Part shown: positions 38,038 through 38,809 of the stretch, piece by piece
How the letters are laid out: each line of letters begins with the position of its first letter
How positions within the stretch are numbered: position 1 is the stretch's first letter
From: Streptomyces atriruber
GTDB lineage: Bacteria; Actinomycetota; Actinomycetes; Streptomycetales; Streptomycetaceae
DNA length: 38,809 nucleotides
NCBI RefSeq assembly: GCF_001418325.1
Contig: NZ_LIPN01000299.1
Span: 1-38,809, forward strand
Reading direction: 5' to 3'
Notes under the pieces: model-generated
What the model saw: only the letters and a program-made list of their open reading frames with translations
Database searches by the model: none
Told to the model about the DNA's origin: nothing
Translations under genes and position numbers: made by a program

Positions 38038-38487
38038 TCACTTCCAGCTGAAGAGCGCGTCGCCGGCCTTCACTTCGCCGTCCTCGACGAGGTCGGCGAG
38101 GGACTCGGCGGTGGCTTCGAGCGCGACGATCGGGCACACCGGCGACTTGCCGGCGGCCTCGACGGCCGACGGGTCCCAGCGCACCACGGCCTGGCCGCGC
38201 TGCACGGTGTCACCCTTGTTGACGAGGAGCTCGAAGCCCTCGCCGTTGAGCTGGACGGTGTCGATGCCGAGGTGCGTCAGCACGCCGTGACCCTGGTCGT
38301 CGACCACCACGAAGGCGTGCGGGTGGAGGGAGACGACGATGCCGTCCACGGGAGAGACGGCCTCAGAGGGCTCGCGCGCGGGATCAATGGCCGTGCCGGG
38401 CCCCACCATGGCGCCTGAGAACACGGGATCCGGTACAGCAGAGAGCCCAATGGCACGTCCTGCAAGCGGGGACGAAACACTGGTCAT
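38038..38487 (-). CDS. crr: PTS IIA-Glc-like protein (Crr)
   Basis: 149 residues of the glucose-type IIA family. The active-site pair is H57 (HPHAF) and H72 (THLGIDTVQL), embedded in SPVDGIVVSL and LNGEGFELLVNKGDTV. It accepts phosphate from HPr and passes it to IIB domains; in Gram-positive high-GC bacteria it serves sugar or N-acetylglucosamine uptake. ATG at 38487 has GGGAGG 7 nt upstream. First gene of crr-ptsI. Confidence 0.95.
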   Translation of the reverse strand: MTSVSSPLAGRAIGLSAVPDPVFSGAMVGPGTAIDPAREPSEAVSPVDGIVVSLHPHAFVVVDDQGHGVLTHLGIDTVQLNGEGFELLVNKGDTVQRGQAVVRWDPSAVEAAGKSPVCPIVALEATAESLADLVEDGEVKAGDALFSWK

Positions 38488-38578
38488 GGCAAGCCTCCCA
38501 GGGGGGTGGAGATTCATAGCCGCCGTCACTACCTGTCCTGGACGACGCACTGTTCAGAAGGGTAAGTCATAAGAAGTC

Positions 38579-38756
38579 CCGGTTCCGCATGAGTGGTCCC
38601 GGTTGGCGGACGTAGAGGCAGTGCACAAACGATTTGCGCCCGCCCGGAGCCCGATGTACAGTCGTACTCCTGCCTGGGGCCGTGGGACGCAGTCAAGCGT
38701 CCGGTTCTGGCAGCATCCTTCTAGTCAGATCCTATCCCTGGGTCCGGTTCCGCATG
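38579..38756 (+). repeat. 13-bp direct repeat CCGGTTCCGCATG
   Basis: Exact copies at 38579-38591 and 38744-38756, 165 bp apart; a related GTCCGGTTC occurs near 38699. May mark duplicated promoter modules. Confidence 0.6.
38634..38662 (+). promoter_or_regulatory. Candidate rrn promoter TTGCGC-17-TACAGT
   Basis: -35-like TTGCGC (38634-38639) and -10 TACAGT (38657-38662) with ideal 17-bp spacing, directed out of the window to the right. Confidence 0.55.
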
Positions 38757-38809
38757 TCCGCGGTGACCGTGGTCAGAGAGTCGAATGAGACCTGATAAAG
38801 TCGGAACCG

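Larger units (their letters stand above)
38488..38809. promoter_or_regulatory. Gene-free right end: crr leader and probable rRNA promoter region
   Basis: 322 bp without a gene. Leftward it must hold the crr promoter, for which no convincing hexamers were found. Rightward it looks like an rRNA operon control region: promoter candidate at 38634-38662, a TAAAGT -10-like element at 38796-38801 and a terminal block resembling the conserved streptomycete rrn leader (CTGATAAAGTCGGAACCG). The 13-mer CCGGTTCCGCATG occurs twice (38579-38591 and 38744-38756). Confidence 0.5.

Noticed and set aside
38591..38606. Possible DasR (dre) site upstream of crr
   Set aside because: DasR control of crr-ptsI is known in streptomycetes, but the AGTGGTCCCGGTTGGC stretch matches the palindromic consensus in only about half its positions.

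Overview
The window is GC-rich actinobacterial DNA, almost certainly from a Streptomyces chromosome. Evidence: very high third-position GC, frequent GTG/TTG starts, a conservon (cvnABCD), a mycothiol-type formaldehyde dehydrogenase, and the streptomycete crr-ptsI pair. No transposase, integrase, phage gene, tRNA or CRISPR array was seen. The right edge (about 38630-38809) reads like the promoter/leader of an rRNA operon lying just outside the window.

Left part (1-6656): a plus-strand operon of a truncated helical protein, a tiny 32-codon ORF coupled at both ends, a 297-aa acidic protein and a 1565-aa SMC/MukB-like coiled-coil ATPase. The order recalls mukF-mukE-mukB and the Wadjet jetA-jetB-jetC genes, but no JetD-like nuclease follows. 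This is the best candidate for an undescribed system here.

6649-15421: a glycine-betaine demethylation island. A minus-strand operon encodes an S-(hydroxymethyl)mycothiol dehydrogenase, a dimethylglycine oxidase, a monomeric sarcosine oxidase and a Rieske betaine demethylase. Next to it sit an IclR regulator and a divergent Rieske ferredoxin plus ferredoxin reductase. Together they could strip all three methyl groups from betaine to glycine and detoxify the formaldehyde. Repeated TTGCGC motifs lie in both control regions.

15477-24593: a small membrane protein, then cvnA-cvnB-cvnC, a 1222-aa fused hydantoinase/5-oxoprolinase gene, and cvnD. The metabolic gene sits inside the conservon and overlaps cvnD by 20 nt. 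Twin hairpins close the operon against glpK.

24665-36232: glpF-glpK (glycerol uptake and phosphorylation); a DUF35 protein/thiolase pair under a perfect 17-bp palindrome; a secreted VanX-like dipeptidase; a zinc-ribbon Nudix hydrolase; a GH31 glycosidase; acetoacetyl-CoA synthetase; and an unknown 297-aa protein.

36290-38487: ptsI and crr (PTS enzyme I and IIA-Glc), transcribed leftward, separated from the unknown gene by a strong bidirectional terminator.
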